A stretch of 64,000 nt of DNA from positions 88,645 through 152,644 of the forward strand of contig JBNJFP010000001.1 of NCBI GenBank assembly GCA_051746985.1. Reading direction: 5' to 3'. The notes under the pieces were generated by a model. The model ran no database searches, was not told the origin of the DNA, and saw only the letters and a program-made list of their open reading frames with translations. The stretch is from Fodinibius sp051746985. Lineage in GTDB: Bacteria > Bacteroidota > Rhodothermia > Balneolales > Balneolaceae. This document shows positions 17,546 to 26,926 of the stretch, piece after piece; positions within the stretch are counted from its first letter, which is position 1; each line of letters starts with the position of its first letter. The position numbers and the translations under genes were made by a program.

Positions 17546-19969
17546 TTGAAACTTTCTACGTACCGCCCGCTATTAATAACGATTCTTCTTTTCGGACTCT
17601 TTTTCGTCTGGACCGAAAAAGCCATGTCACAGAACATCCCCACCGAAAGTGATTCTACGGATAACGTAATTCGGATCGTTCGTTTTGTTGGCAACGATAA
17701 CGTCAAGGATAATACCCTTGAAACGCTCATCAGAACCCAGACGAATCGAGAATTTTTAGGCATCCCCCGGTTTACCCCCTGGTATTTTATCTGGAAGCTC
17801 ACGAATCGGTTGGGTGAACCACCTTCGTATCTAAATAAAGCAACCGTCTCAAACGACATCGAACGTATAAAACAGTATTACAAAACGGTTGGCTTTTTGG
17901 ATGCCGAGGTCGATACTAATATTGTTGAATTTAAAAAAGATCGGGTTGAAGTTTCTTTTCTTATTGATGAAGGTGATGCCTACAGCATAGAAACATTGGG
18001 ATACACCGGTTTGCCCGATTTTGAAGAACCCGAGCAGAAGCAGCAATTTTTAGAGGATAGTCCGCTAACTGATGATAAGATTAACGACTCTACCTATGCT
18101 GTTGGTCAACGCTATTCCGAGAATGATCTCAATACCGAACGCACCCGGATCATAAATTACTTGAAAGATAACGGCTATGCCGCTATTCAGCGCGATTCTG
18201 TTAGCTTGATGGTCAAACGCGACACAGCCAGAAAAAATCACCTGGATGCACTTTTTGTCATCAATCCCGGAAATAAATACCGCTTTGGCGATCTTCATAT
18301 CAGCTTAAGCGGGCCGGGCGATTCACTGGAATACAATCAGCACGATACGCTTAGCCAATCTCCTTTTACCATCAATAATAAATCTATCTTCTTACGGAAG
18401 GGTGAGTCGGCCCAAACAAAGTTTAGTCTGTTGACCGACCAGGTGCTTTTTGAGCCCGGTGACGTGTTCAACAACTCGCTTTATATTCGCACCGTTAATG
18501 AATTTCAAAACCTTGGCATGCTTAATATCCGGCAATTTGGGCTAAGCGAAGATGGCGGGCTTCCGGACTATTCCAAAGAAGAAATTCCTGTCATGTTTTC
18601 GTTACAGACGCTTCCCAAACACTCCTTGAATCTCAACTTTTTTGGAATGCGCAGGTATGGATACGGATCAGGAAGTGGTATCACCTATACCAACAATAAC
18701 CTTTTTGGCAAGGCCGAAAACCTGCAGGTTAACGTCAACGGTAGCTTTGAATATGTGCGCTCAAGCACTGTACGTGATATTGCCGCCGATGAGGATGATG
18801 AATCGCAGTCGTTTGACGGTCGATTCTACCGCAGTTTTGAAACGGGAATTGACTACTCCCTGCCTCGATTGATATTTCCGTTTTCGGCGCTTGATGACGA
18901 GGTGTTTTTCTCAAACGCTCGTACCCGATACTCGTTGTCGTTCACAAGGTCCAACCAGCTGCTGTTTGATATTAATTCTGACATCAGGTTTAATCTGCGC
19001 TATGAAGTACAGCACAGCCAACGTTATTCCAGCTTTTTTGACCTCATTGAACTTGACCTGCTCGATACCGATCCTTCACCGGAATTTGAGGATGCCCTCG
19101 AAAATCGTTTTGGCGAAAACTCCTTTCAATTGCAACAAATACGCGAAGATTTTCGACCACAGGTTTCATCCATTGTCAGATATACCTTTCGAAGTCAGCG
19201 TACTGATCTCATAAAGAGAGATCAAGGTTATTATAGTGAGTATTCCATAGCATCAGGTGGTAATATTCCATATCTCACTGACCGACATATAGTTACTCCA
19301 GATACTCTTGAAGGAAATTTGCCGGGCATATTTCCAGGCAGCCAAAATAGTTTAGCTTACAGCCGCTTTGTTAAAGGTACCGCAGATTATCGCAGGTACA
19401 TACCTCTCTCTGATAATGCGGTGTTTGGATACCGGGGATTTATGGGCGTCGCTCTTCCCTATGGAGAAAGCACCACAGTTCCTCTTAACCAACGTTTTTA
19501 TGCTGGTGGAGCCAATGATATTCGCGGGTGGGATTTTTATAGCCTGGGTCCGGGAGCTATATCCCGCAATGATCTCACCATTACCGGGGGACAAATTAAA
19601 TTACTATCGCAATTAGAATTACGTCAACAAATTATTGGCAATTTCTTATCCACAGACTGGATTGGTGCTGTATTCACCGATGCCGGTAATGTTTGGTACG
19701 GACCTCGAACTGAGCTACCAACCTCGGCTCCAGGAAGTAACGAACAGACCTTTAGCAAAAATGAGCGAGATCAACTACTTGAAAGGGGAAAATTTCGATT
19801 CGACGAATTTTACAATCAAATAGCTGTTGGATCCGGCATCGGATTGCGATTAGACTGGGATTATGTGGTAATTCGATTTGATTTTGCTTTCCGAATCCAC
19901 GATCTACAACAAGGATGGTTCCAAGATAAAAGCCCTTACTTTACTTTCGGTATCGGACAGTCTTTCTAA
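17546..19969 (+). CDS. Omp85/BamA-TamA family outer-membrane protein
   Basis: Outer-membrane barrel with periplasmic POTRA domains, involved in inserting or transporting outer-membrane proteins. POTRA-like segments are at about residues 30-300 (IVRFVGNDNVKDNTLETLIR; NDIERIKQYYKTVGFLDAEV). The C-terminal 400 residues are beta strands, with the lid-loop motif GGANDIRGWDFYSLGPG (Arg-Gly-Trp of the conserved [VI]RG[FYW]) and a terminal Phe. An ATG at 17492 is in frame but lies inside the upstream terminator. The TTG at 17546 gives a clean signal peptide (LKLSTYRPLLITILLFGLFF), so I prefer it; the start remains uncertain. Length and lone position favour a TamA/BamA-like paralogue over the essential BamA. 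Confidence 0.85.
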   Translation: MKLSTYRPLLITILLFGLFFVWTEKAMSQNIPTESDSTDNVIRIVRFVGNDNVKDNTLETLIRTQTNREFLGIPRFTPWYFIWKLTNRLGEPPSYLNKATVSNDIERIKQYYKTVGFLDAEVDTNIVEFKKDRVEVSFLIDEGDAYSIETLGYTGLPDFEEPEQKQQFLEDSPLTDDKINDSTYAVGQRYSENDLNTERTRIINYLKDNGYAAIQRDSVSLMVKRDTARKNHLDALFVINPGNKYRFGDLHISLSGPGDSLEYNQHDTLSQSPFTINNKSIFLRKGESAQTKFSLLTDQVLFEPGDVFNNSLYIRTVNEFQNLGMLNIRQFGLSEDGGLPDYSKEEIPVMFSLQTLPKHSLNLNFFGMRRYGYGSGSGITYTNNNLFGKAENLQVNVNGSFEYVRSSTVRDIAADEDDESQSFDGRFYRSFETGIDYSLPRLIFPFSALDDEVFFSNARTRYSLSFTRSNQLLFDINSDIRFNLRYEVQHSQRYSSFFDLIELDLLDTDPSPEFEDALENRFGENSFQLQQIREDFRPQVSSIVRYTFRSQRTDLIKRDQGYYSEYSIASGGNIPYLTDRHIVTPDTLEGNLPGIFPGSQNSLAYSRFVKGTADYRRYIPLSDNAVFGYRGFMGVALPYGESTTVPLNQRFYAGGANDIRGWDFYSLGPGAISRNDLTITGGQIKLLSQLELRQQIIGNFLSTDWIGAVFTDAGNVWYGPRTELPTSAPGSNEQTFSKNERDQLLERGKFRFDEFYNQIAVGSGIGLRLDWDYVVIRFDFAFRIHDLQQGWFQDKSPYFTFGIGQSF

Positions 19970-20044
19970 CTTATACCTTATTTTCATCTTTCTGCTTTAT
20001 CATTAAGTAAGGCAACCAAAAACACAGCAATTAACCCGGGTATT

Positions 20045-20596
20045 ATGTTTGGTTCAAAGCAATTTAATGACATAAAAAACAAGTCAGATATTATTTTTAA
20101 ATCTCGCTTCTTGAAAAATCTGACGATGTTGGAACGATCAGAATTTCTGCAATACTGTCATCGGCGACAGTACAAAGAAGATGAACATATTTATTACCAG
20201 GGAGATCCCGGTACGGGTATGTATTTTATTGAGGAGGGTAAAGTAGAACTTATTGTTGAACCTGAACCGGGAATCGAAGACGATGAAGTCCATAGCTATG
20301 TAATTGAGTCGCCAGAAAGTTTTGGAGCCCTATCTATTGGCTATGAACTTCGGCGTATTTCCAGCGCTAAATGCTTGACGGACTGTACCCTACTCGGATT
20401 TTTCAAACCCGATTTCGAAACGCTTAAAAAACGTCACCCTACTGTAGCAGTCAAATTTATGGAAACCCTGGCTATGATTGCTATGAAACAACTTGAAATA
20501 GTAACAAAAGAATTGAAAAAGGCCAGTTCAGCGGAAAAAGCGTTTTCGCTACAGTTTCAAACCTACATGTCGCAAGACGAAGAAGAAACCACCTAA
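20045..20596 (+). CDS. Cyclic nucleotide-binding domain protein without DNA-binding domain
   Basis: 183 residues. The region 24-150 is a cNMP-binding fold: FLKNLTMLERSEFLQYCHRR, YYQGDPGTGMYFIEEGKVEL and PESFGALSIGYELRRISSAK, the last corresponding to the phosphate-binding cassette. The C-terminus is a helix ending in an acidic tail; no helix-turn-helix is present, so it is not a complete Crp/Fnr regulator. It may be a ligand-binding regulatory subunit. rlmD starts 12 bases after it, so the two are likely co-transcribed. Confidence 0.8.
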   Translation: MFGSKQFNDIKNKSDIIFKSRFLKNLTMLERSEFLQYCHRRQYKEDEHIYYQGDPGTGMYFIEEGKVELIVEPEPGIEDDEVHSYVIESPESFGALSIGYELRRISSAKCLTDCTLLGFFKPDFETLKKRHPTVAVKFMETLAMIAMKQLEIVTKELKKASSAEKAFSLQFQTYMSQDEEETT

Positions 20597-20608
20597 TAAT
20601 TAGAAGTA

Positions 20609-22018
20609 ATGGCTTTAAAAAAGGGCGAAGATGTTGTACTCACTATTGATTCGGCGGCCTACAAAGGCAAAGGGATTGGTAAAGTAAATGGCTTAGCGGT
20701 TTTTGTACCCAATACAGCCCCAGGCGACCGAGTGAAAGTCCGTATCACCAAAAAGAAAAAAAGTTACCGAGAAGCGAAACTGCTGGAAGTCATTGAGCCG
20801 AGTCCCCATCGCATTAAGCCCAAGTGTAAGCACGCTATGCACTGCGGGGGATGTAATTGGCAACACGTTTCTTACGAAAAACAGCTCGCTTTTAAGCGCG
20901 ATCAGGTTGAAGATCACATCCACCGCATTGGTGGACTTACTGACATTGAAGTTAATCCCACTATTGGATGTGAAGAACCATTTTATTACCGCAATAAGAT
21001 GGAGTATTCGATGGGCCATAAGCGATGGCTGAGCCGCGAAGAGATCAATAGAGATGAGTTCGTGAGTGATCGGTGCTTTGCTGCGGGTTTACACGCTCCC
21101 GGACGGTTTGATAAAATTCTAAATCTCTCTGAATGCCATCTCCAAGATCCCATCTCGTTTAACATTTTGGATTTTGTCAGATCGTGGTGTGAGGAGTATG
21201 ATATCCCTCCCTTCAACCGCATTGACCACGAAGGATTCATGCGAAACCTCGTCATCCGAAACGCACACTATACCGATGATCTGATGGTCAATATTGTCAC
21301 CTATAAAGATGACCAAGATGTGGTTGAGGCGCTTTCGTATGCTCTCAGGGATGAGTTTCCACAAATTACAACGATCGTCAACAACGTAAATGATACGCGT
21401 TCTCCAACGGCAGAAGGCCGATATGAAAACGTGCTTTACGGACCCGGATATATTACCGACCGCATCGGACCCTATCACTTTTCGATTGATGCCAACGCTT
21501 TTTTCCAAACCAACACGGCTCAAGCTGAAAAGCTATATGAGTTCGCCAAACAGTTTGCTGAGATTCAGAAAAATGATATCGTTTACGATCTATATTGCGG
21601 GGTGGGAACCCTTAGCCTTTTTCTAAGTGATAGATCTAAAAGTATTTTGGGTATTGAATTAGAAGATGTAGCCATAAAAAATGCACGTAAAAATGCCCAG
21701 GAGAATGGCGTTGAAAATGTCTCTTTTATCAAGGGGGATATGAAGGATGTATTTACCGAAGAGATCACTGAAAAATATGGGAAGCCTGACTGCCTCATTA
21801 CCGATCCGCCAAGGGCTGGCATGCACCCGGATGTAGTAGAGCGGCTTAAAACACTCCAGGTCCCCAAACTGGTATATGTAAGCTGCAACAGCTCAACGAT
21901 GGCGCGTGACTTAAAAGAGCTTAACGAAGTATATGATATTCTCGATGTTCAACCGGTAGATATGTTTCCCCAGACTTATCACATTGAAACAGTAGCTAAA
22001 CTCCGGCTAAAAAATTAA
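20609..22018 (+). CDS. rlmD: 23S rRNA (uracil-5-)-methyltransferase, RlmD/RumA family
   Basis: Methylates C5 of a uridine in 23S rRNA (U1939 in E. coli) or a related RNA site. 469 residues. Order: TRAM domain (1-60), iron-sulfur Cys cluster C73-x5-C79-x2-C82 (CKHAMHCGGC), then the methyltransferase domain with IDANAFFQTNTAQAEKLYEF, SAM motif VYDLYCGVGTLSLFL, TDPPRAGMHPDVVERL and the nucleophile Cys in LVYVSCNSSTMARDL. Close paralogues (RlmCD, TrmA-like) methylate other uridines, so the exact site is inferred. A convergent hairpin terminator follows. Confidence 0.9.
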   Translation: MALKKGEDVVLTIDSAAYKGKGIGKVNGLAVFVPNTAPGDRVKVRITKKKKSYREAKLLEVIEPSPHRIKPKCKHAMHCGGCNWQHVSYEKQLAFKRDQVEDHIHRIGGLTDIEVNPTIGCEEPFYYRNKMEYSMGHKRWLSREEINRDEFVSDRCFAAGLHAPGRFDKILNLSECHLQDPISFNILDFVRSWCEEYDIPPFNRIDHEGFMRNLVIRNAHYTDDLMVNIVTYKDDQDVVEALSYALRDEFPQITTIVNNVNDTRSPTAEGRYENVLYGPGYITDRIGPYHFSIDANAFFQTNTAQAEKLYEFAKQFAEIQKNDIVYDLYCGVGTLSLFLSDRSKSILGIELEDVAIKNARKNAQENGVENVSFIKGDMKDVFTEEITEKYGKPDCLITDPPRAGMHPDVVERLKTLQVPKLVYVSCNSSTMARDLKELNEVYDILDVQPVDMFPQTYHIETVAKLRLKN

Positions 22019-22080
22019 CAACTATTAATCCCATCGACCGTTGAATTTGTGATAGGACAAAGTCAACAAGTTCCTAAGGT

Positions 22081-22115
22081 ACCCATCGGATGGCGAAATC
22101 AGCCATCCGATGGGT
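22081..22115. terminator. Bidirectional hairpin between convergent genes
   Basis: Perfect 14-base arms (22081-22094 and 22102-22115) with loop GAAATCA. No T run directly follows on the plus strand, so termination may be through hairpin strength. It separates rlmD from the S10 peptidase gene. Confidence 0.7.
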
Positions 22116-22128
22116 TTGCCAAGACTTT

Positions 22129-23634
22129 TTAATATTTGGCTGGTGTACCCTCTTCGGGTATCGACTCCCGAATAAATTGGCGAATATCCTCATTCGATGT
22201 CTTTAGATCTTCATTTCTCAGATACATCATGTGTCCGCTGCGATACCCTTTAAAGTCAATACGGTCTTGCAGTTTGCCACTATGATCCATATTCCAAATG
22301 GTGTACTTGGCATCGAAATATGGCGTTCCTCCATCATAATACCCGGACTGTACCAACACATTCAGATAAGGATTCTCAGACATGGCAGAGCGAAGATTTT
22401 CACCCGTATTGTTATTATCACGATCCCAGGGATGAACGGGACCAAACATCCAGTACTGTAAATCGGTATCATATCCAAGTTCGCGGCGCAAATAATCGTT
22501 AATTGCTGGCGTAAAAGCGTGGTTCCAGGCCGTAAGAGCTGGATCATAATCGTAACGTTCGCCCGCATTTTCGCGATCCTGTCCCCGGTACCGTGAATCG
22601 AGGCGTCCTACGGTAAGCTCTTTGTCATCCCGTAAAAGCTCTTTCCAGAAAAAGGAAGTGGACATCCGCAAGTTATGATCAAGTACCTCTTCTTTGGCAA
22701 CACCGGAATAATAGGACACCTTTTCGGCTACCTCCTGTTTATCGGCATCGCTAAGTGTACCACCCTTGGTAAGGGCCGGGATATACTTGTCAACGGTATA
22801 CTCTTCCGCTTCAGCTAAAATCTCGTTCAGATCTTTCTGCTGCAACTCCGGATCAAGTGCCTCATGGTACCAAGCTGTGGCCGTAAAGTATGGCAACGTC
22901 AGCGCATCCTGCACCGGTCCATCACGGTCAATACCGAGGCCTGTGGGAGAAACCAATATCACTCCATTTAGAAACATCCATTGTGAGGATTGCAACTCTT
23001 TGGCTAATCCCGATACCCGGGTAGTCCCATAACTTTCACCGACCAAAAACTTCGGTGCTTTCCATAAGTCGTTGCGGGAAATAAAGGTATCAATCCAATC
23101 GGCCAAATAAGCTACATCTGCGTTGACGCCAAAAAACTGCTCCTTGTCAACCTCATCATCCAGTATTCTTGAAAACCCGGTGTTAACGGGATTTACATAT
23201 AAAATATCAGCTACATCTAAAATTGAATGCGGATTATCTTCTACGCCATAGGGCTGAACCGGAAATCCCTCGTCATCAATTTTAACCTGTTTGGGTCCGG
23301 TATAACCGATATGCATCCACACAGAAGCCGATCCGGGACCGCCATTAAAAGAAATTACGAGTGGTCTGTTTTCATTTTCATCTACATTGGTTCGCTTGTA
23401 ATAGGTGTAAAACAACGAAGCGATCGGCTCCCCATCGTCATCCCATACTGGTTGATTTCCAGTGGTCGTCGTATAGCTAACATTTTGCCCATTAATCTGC
23501 TGCTCGTACTGTTTGGTGATCGAGGTGTCAACCTTGCTTTCCACAGCCTGCCCTGCGGATGCGGTGGTAAGGCTTAACAACAATATTCCCATAAACAAAA
23601 TAGACAGTAGGCGCTGGATAAAATGAAATTGCAT
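22129..23634 (-). CDS. S10-family serine carboxypeptidase-like exported peptidase
   Basis: 501 residues with a signal peptide (core about 10-24, cleavage near ASAG), so periplasmic or secreted. Alpha/beta-hydrolase features of peptidase S10: oxyanion-region LVISFNGGPGSASVWMHIGY, nucleophile Ser in FLVGESYGTTRVSG, Asp in VQSGYYDGGTPYFD and His in GYRSGHMMYLR. S10 enzymes cleave C-terminal residues at acidic pH. It converges with rlmD and is divergent from the phytoene-desaturase gene across a 181-base spacer that carries a palindrome. Confidence 0.88.
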   Translation of the reverse strand: MQFHFIQRLLSILFMGILLLSLTTASAGQAVESKVDTSITKQYEQQINGQNVSYTTTTGNQPVWDDDGEPIASLFYTYYKRTNVDENENRPLVISFNGGPGSASVWMHIGYTGPKQVKIDDEGFPVQPYGVEDNPHSILDVADILYVNPVNTGFSRILDDEVDKEQFFGVNADVAYLADWIDTFISRNDLWKAPKFLVGESYGTTRVSGLAKELQSSQWMFLNGVILVSPTGLGIDRDGPVQDALTLPYFTATAWYHEALDPELQQKDLNEILAEAEEYTVDKYIPALTKGGTLSDADKQEVAEKVSYYSGVAKEEVLDHNLRMSTSFFWKELLRDDKELTVGRLDSRYRGQDRENAGERYDYDPALTAWNHAFTPAINDYLRRELGYDTDLQYWMFGPVHPWDRDNNNTGENLRSAMSENPYLNVLVQSGYYDGGTPYFDAKYTIWNMDHSGKLQDRIDFKGYRSGHMMYLRNEDLKTSNEDIRQFIRESIPEEGTPAKY

Positions 23635-23753
23635 ATCTGATTTCCCGATTTGATTTCAAATAATCTTATTACGCACTTAAAATAGGTTCCCATCACTTAT
23701 AAACAAGTCATTATTTCTGTCAGCGCGTCAAAAGTTGTTAAATAAGCTTTTAG

Positions 23754-23779
23754 ATCCGTTAACGGATGAAAAATCTGTT
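23754..23779. promoter_or_regulatory. Palindromic operator candidate upstream of the carotenoid gene
   Basis: Perfect 14-base palindrome ATCCGTTAACGGAT at 23754-23767, then GAAAA and a third, one-mismatch half-site ATCTGTT at 23773-23779. TTATAAT follows at 23778-23784. It lies 49 bases before the desaturase ATG, where a repressor or activator could act. Confidence 0.5.
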
Positions 23780-23815
23780 ATAATAATGGGTCGAAAATGC
23801 TTATAATTTATTGAT

Positions 23816-25291
23816 ATGAAGATTACAGTAATTGGTGCGGGCTTGGGTGGTCTGACAGCCTCAGCCTTATTGGCACACCAGGGACATAGTGTTACAATTC
23901 TTGAGAAAAATGAGGCCCCAGGTGGTAAAATCAGTGAACATACCGCCCAAGGGTTTCGGTTTGATACCGGCCCCTCGCTGTTGACGATGCCGATTATTTT
24001 GGAAAAGCTTTTCGAGTATTGCGATGAGGATATCAGCAACTATCTTGATATTCAGCTTTTAAATCCCATTTGTCGATATTTTTATCCCAGTGGCGTACAA
24101 TTCGATTGTCACCAGGATGCAGGAGTAAATATTGCCCAAATTCAGCAGTTTGCTCCCGACGATGTGCCGGCCTATAAAGAGTTCTTAAAATATACCGCTC
24201 AACTGTACGACCGCACAAAAGATGCTTTTCTTTTTAATCCCCTCTATGGTCTTTCTGATTTAAGATCCCTTAATATTACCGATTTCCTCAAAATTGATGC
24301 TTTTAAAACGGTAGCAGAACGCGTTGATACAACCTTTTCATCAGATGAACTCCGCAAGTTTTTTAAACGCTTTACAACTTATAACGGATCATCTCCCTAT
24401 CAGGCTCCCGCCACACTGAATGTCATTCCTCATGTTGAGCTTTCCCTTGGCGGATATTATATCGACGGAGGCCTCTACACACTTATCGAAGCAGTAACCC
24501 AGCTGGCCCATAAGCAGGGCGTTTCCATCCACTACGATATTGAAATCGAGCGAATCGCATCCACAAACAATATTGTCGAAGGCGTAACCGATACTTCGGG
24601 GCATTTCTATGATTCAGACCTGGTGGTGTCTAACGCTGACGCTACCGAAACCTATCTGCAGATGGTCGATCAGGATGAGATATCATCCCTGAAAAGAAAA
24701 AGAGTGGCCCACCTTGAACCTTCCTGCTCCGGATTTGTGCTGCTGTTGGGCATCGATAAACAGTACAACGCCTTAGAGCATCATAACATCTTCTTTTCTG
24801 AGGATTATGAACGGGAGTTTAAACAGATTTTCGAGGATAAGGTGATGCCTGATGATCCTACGATCTATATTGCCAACACTTCGTTTTCAAATCCATCCCA
24901 TGCCCCAGAAGGCTGCTCTAACTTATTTGTGTTGGTTAATGCTCCTTATTTGAATGATAACATCGATTGGAAAAATGAAAAGCATCACTATCAAGAACAG
25001 ATCATTCGAACGCTTCAAGAGCGCGGATTAACCGATTTAAGCGATCATATTCTATATTCGGATACTATCACACCAAAGGATTTTTATCAGAAATACCGGA
25101 GTAATAAAGGCAGTATTTACGGGACATCATCCAACAGTAAACTCTCGGCATTTATGCGTCCGAAAAACAAATGTCGGTCCATAAAAGGACTTTACCTGGT
25201 GGGCGGCAGCACCCATCCGGGCGGCGGCATTCCGCTCGTTACATTGTCAGCTTTTCATGCGGCCGAGTTGATTAACAGATTTGAAGATTAG
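23816..25291 (+). CDS. CrtI-type phytoene/carotenoid desaturase
   Basis: FAD-dependent enzyme introducing double bases into a carotenoid backbone or saturating a related polyisoprenoid; 491 residues, as in CrtI/CrtD. The N-terminal dinucleotide-binding motif is GAGLGGLTASALLAHQGHSV (residues 7-26) with EKNEAPGGKI; the C-terminal FAD signature is LYLVGGSTHPGGGIPLVTLS. Other segments (FDTGPSLLTMP, FKRFTTYNGSSPYQAP) are shared by CrtI, CrtD and CrtN. No phytoene synthase or cyclase is adjacent, so the step in the pathway cannot be fixed. It ends four bases before the convergent phosphoesterase gene. Confidence 0.87.
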   Translation: MKITVIGAGLGGLTASALLAHQGHSVTILEKNEAPGGKISEHTAQGFRFDTGPSLLTMPIILEKLFEYCDEDISNYLDIQLLNPICRYFYPSGVQFDCHQDAGVNIAQIQQFAPDDVPAYKEFLKYTAQLYDRTKDAFLFNPLYGLSDLRSLNITDFLKIDAFKTVAERVDTTFSSDELRKFFKRFTTYNGSSPYQAPATLNVIPHVELSLGGYYIDGGLYTLIEAVTQLAHKQGVSIHYDIEIERIASTNNIVEGVTDTSGHFYDSDLVVSNADATETYLQMVDQDEISSLKRKRVAHLEPSCSGFVLLLGIDKQYNALEHHNIFFSEDYEREFKQIFEDKVMPDDPTIYIANTSFSNPSHAPEGCSNLFVLVNAPYLNDNIDWKNEKHHYQEQIIRTLQERGLTDLSDHILYSDTITPKDFYQKYRSNKGSIYGTSSNSKLSAFMRPKNKCRSIKGLYLVGGSTHPGGGIPLVTLSAFHAAELINRFED

Positions 25292-25295
25292 TACT

Positions 25296-25799
25296 CTACT
25301 CCCCCTGTTTGCCCAAATTAATTACTTCCATATTGTGGATGGTCCCATCCTCAATATCAAAACGTACGCATGTTCGATAAACCTGAAATCCGTACCGGCC
25401 AGCGGCCCCGGGATTAATAAAAAGCATTTTATCTTTATCCTGATCGCGGCCGATCTTAAGAATATGGGAATGTCCACAAATAAAAACATCCGGGGGATTT
25501 TTTTCCATCTCGTCTCTGATAGGGATACAATAGCGTCCAAGCGTGCCGCCAATATGAGTCATCCAAAAATCAATGCCATCGCGCGAAAAACGCTGGTGTA
25601 ACGGGTATTCTTGCCGGATTTCCTGTCCATCAATATTGCCATAAACCCCGGTCAACGGTGCTACATCTTTTAACGTGTCGGCAATATCCAGCGTACCAAA
25701 ATCACCAGCATGCCAGATTTCGTCCCGATCTTCAAAATAATCCAACACCTGCGGATCGAGGTAAGAATGTGTATCCGAAATTAATCCAACTTTGATCAT
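25296..25799 (-). CDS. YfcE/MJ0936-type metallophosphoesterase
   Basis: 167-residue calcineurin-like phosphodiesterase. Metal ligands are visible in order: D-x-H in GLISDTHSYL, GD in IWHAGDFGT, GN in GVYGNIDGQ, His in WMTHIGG, and GHSH in VFICGHSHILKI. The closing INPGAAGRYGFQ is typical of the YfcE group. Physiological substrate is unknown. It converges with the desaturase. Confidence 0.9.
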   Translation of the reverse strand: MIKVGLISDTHSYLDPQVLDYFEDRDEIWHAGDFGTLDIADTLKDVAPLTGVYGNIDGQEIRQEYPLHQRFSRDGIDFWMTHIGGTLGRYCIPIRDEMEKNPPDVFICGHSHILKIGRDQDKDKMLFINPGAAGRYGFQVYRTCVRFDIEDGTIHNMEVINLGKQGE

Positions 25800-25906
25800 A
25801 GCCTATTCTTTATCATCTTCAACTCCATTACAACGTACGTATTTGCCGCTTTATGATTGCCGAAAAACTTTAAGAAAAACAATTTATTGATCATTAAAAA
25901 TCAAAT

Positions 25907-26926
25907 ATGCCTTTTTTTAGCATAATAATTGTCTCCTGGAATGCCCTCCATCATCTTAAAAAATATTTTCCGAGTGTAGCTGCAACCGAGTACCCTGATT
26001 TTGAAATTATATTAGCTGACAATGCTTCTACTGATGGTTCCAAACAGTGGATTCGGGAGCATTATCCTGAGGTTAAAATAGCCGAGTTTGACAAAAATTA
26101 CGGCTACTGTGGTGGTAATAACCGGGCTGTACCCTATGCAAAAGGGGACATCCTGCTGTTTCTCAACAACGATGTTCGAGTTGAACCCGATTGGCTGCAC
26201 GGTTTAGCCATGTGCTTTAACAAAAGCCCCGAAATTGCAGCCGTACAGCCTAAAATGCTTTCGGACGAGCAACCAGATTTTTTCGAATATGCGGGTGCCG
26301 CTGGAGGTTTTTTGGATCAATTTGGATATCCCTTTTGCCGGGGACGCATTTTTGATACCGTTGAAAGAGACGAAAATCAGTACGATTTTCCAACCGACAT
26401 TCTTTGGGCAAGCGGTGCGGCCTTAGCCATTCGAAAGGAGCAATTTAAGAAGGTCGGCCCTTTTGATGAAGACTTTGAATTCCACATGGAAGAAATCGAC
26501 CTCTGCTGGCGGCTGTGGAATATGGGATACCGCGTCCGCTACTGTCCCGATAGCACCATCTATCATCTGGGCGGCGGATCACTGCCGATGGATTCTCCCC
26601 GTAAAGTCTATTATAACTATCGTAACAACCTGCGCATGATCTGGAAAAATAGCAGTACCGATACCCTACCCTTGCGTTTTTGGGGACGGTATTTTCTCGA
26701 TATTATTGCGGCATTAAAAACGCTTTGGGAAGGTGATGGCAAATCATTTAAAGCCATTGCTCAGGCTCATCTTGATTTTTGGAAAGGGTTTAAAGAAACC
26801 CACCAAAAACGGGCGCAACTGCAACGTGAACGAATAAATGAAGACGACCCCATATCGGTACTCCCCACAACAATCATTACCGAGTATTTTTTAAAAGGGA
26901 ATAAACGCTATCAGGATATTTTTTGA
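25907..26926 (+). CDS. Family 2 glycosyltransferase
   Basis: 339-residue GT-A glycosyltransferase, likely transferring a sugar to a surface polysaccharide. N-terminal ADNASTDGSKQWIREHYPEV, the DxD-equivalent LFLNNDVRVEPDWL (about 84-97), and acceptor-region DEDFEFHMEEIDLCWRLWNM. It resembles the WbbL/rhamnosyltransferase group. Its TGA overlaps the next start (TTGA at 26923-26926), so the membrane protein after it is probably coupled and may act on the same pathway. Confidence 0.9.
   Translation: MPFFSIIIVSWNALHHLKKYFPSVAATEYPDFEIILADNASTDGSKQWIREHYPEVKIAEFDKNYGYCGGNNRAVPYAKGDILLFLNNDVRVEPDWLHGLAMCFNKSPEIAAVQPKMLSDEQPDFFEYAGAAGGFLDQFGYPFCRGRIFDTVERDENQYDFPTDILWASGAALAIRKEQFKKVGPFDEDFEFHMEEIDLCWRLWNMGYRVRYCPDSTIYHLGGGSLPMDSPRKVYYNYRNNLRMIWKNSSTDTLPLRFWGRYFLDIIAALKTLWEGDGKSFKAIAQAHLDFWKGFKETHQKRAQLQRERINEDDPISVLPTTIITEYFLKGNKRYQDIF

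Noticed and set aside
17500..17859. 119-codon frame opposite the Omp85 N-terminus
   Set aside because: Antisense to a signal peptide and POTRA region; no family resemblance.
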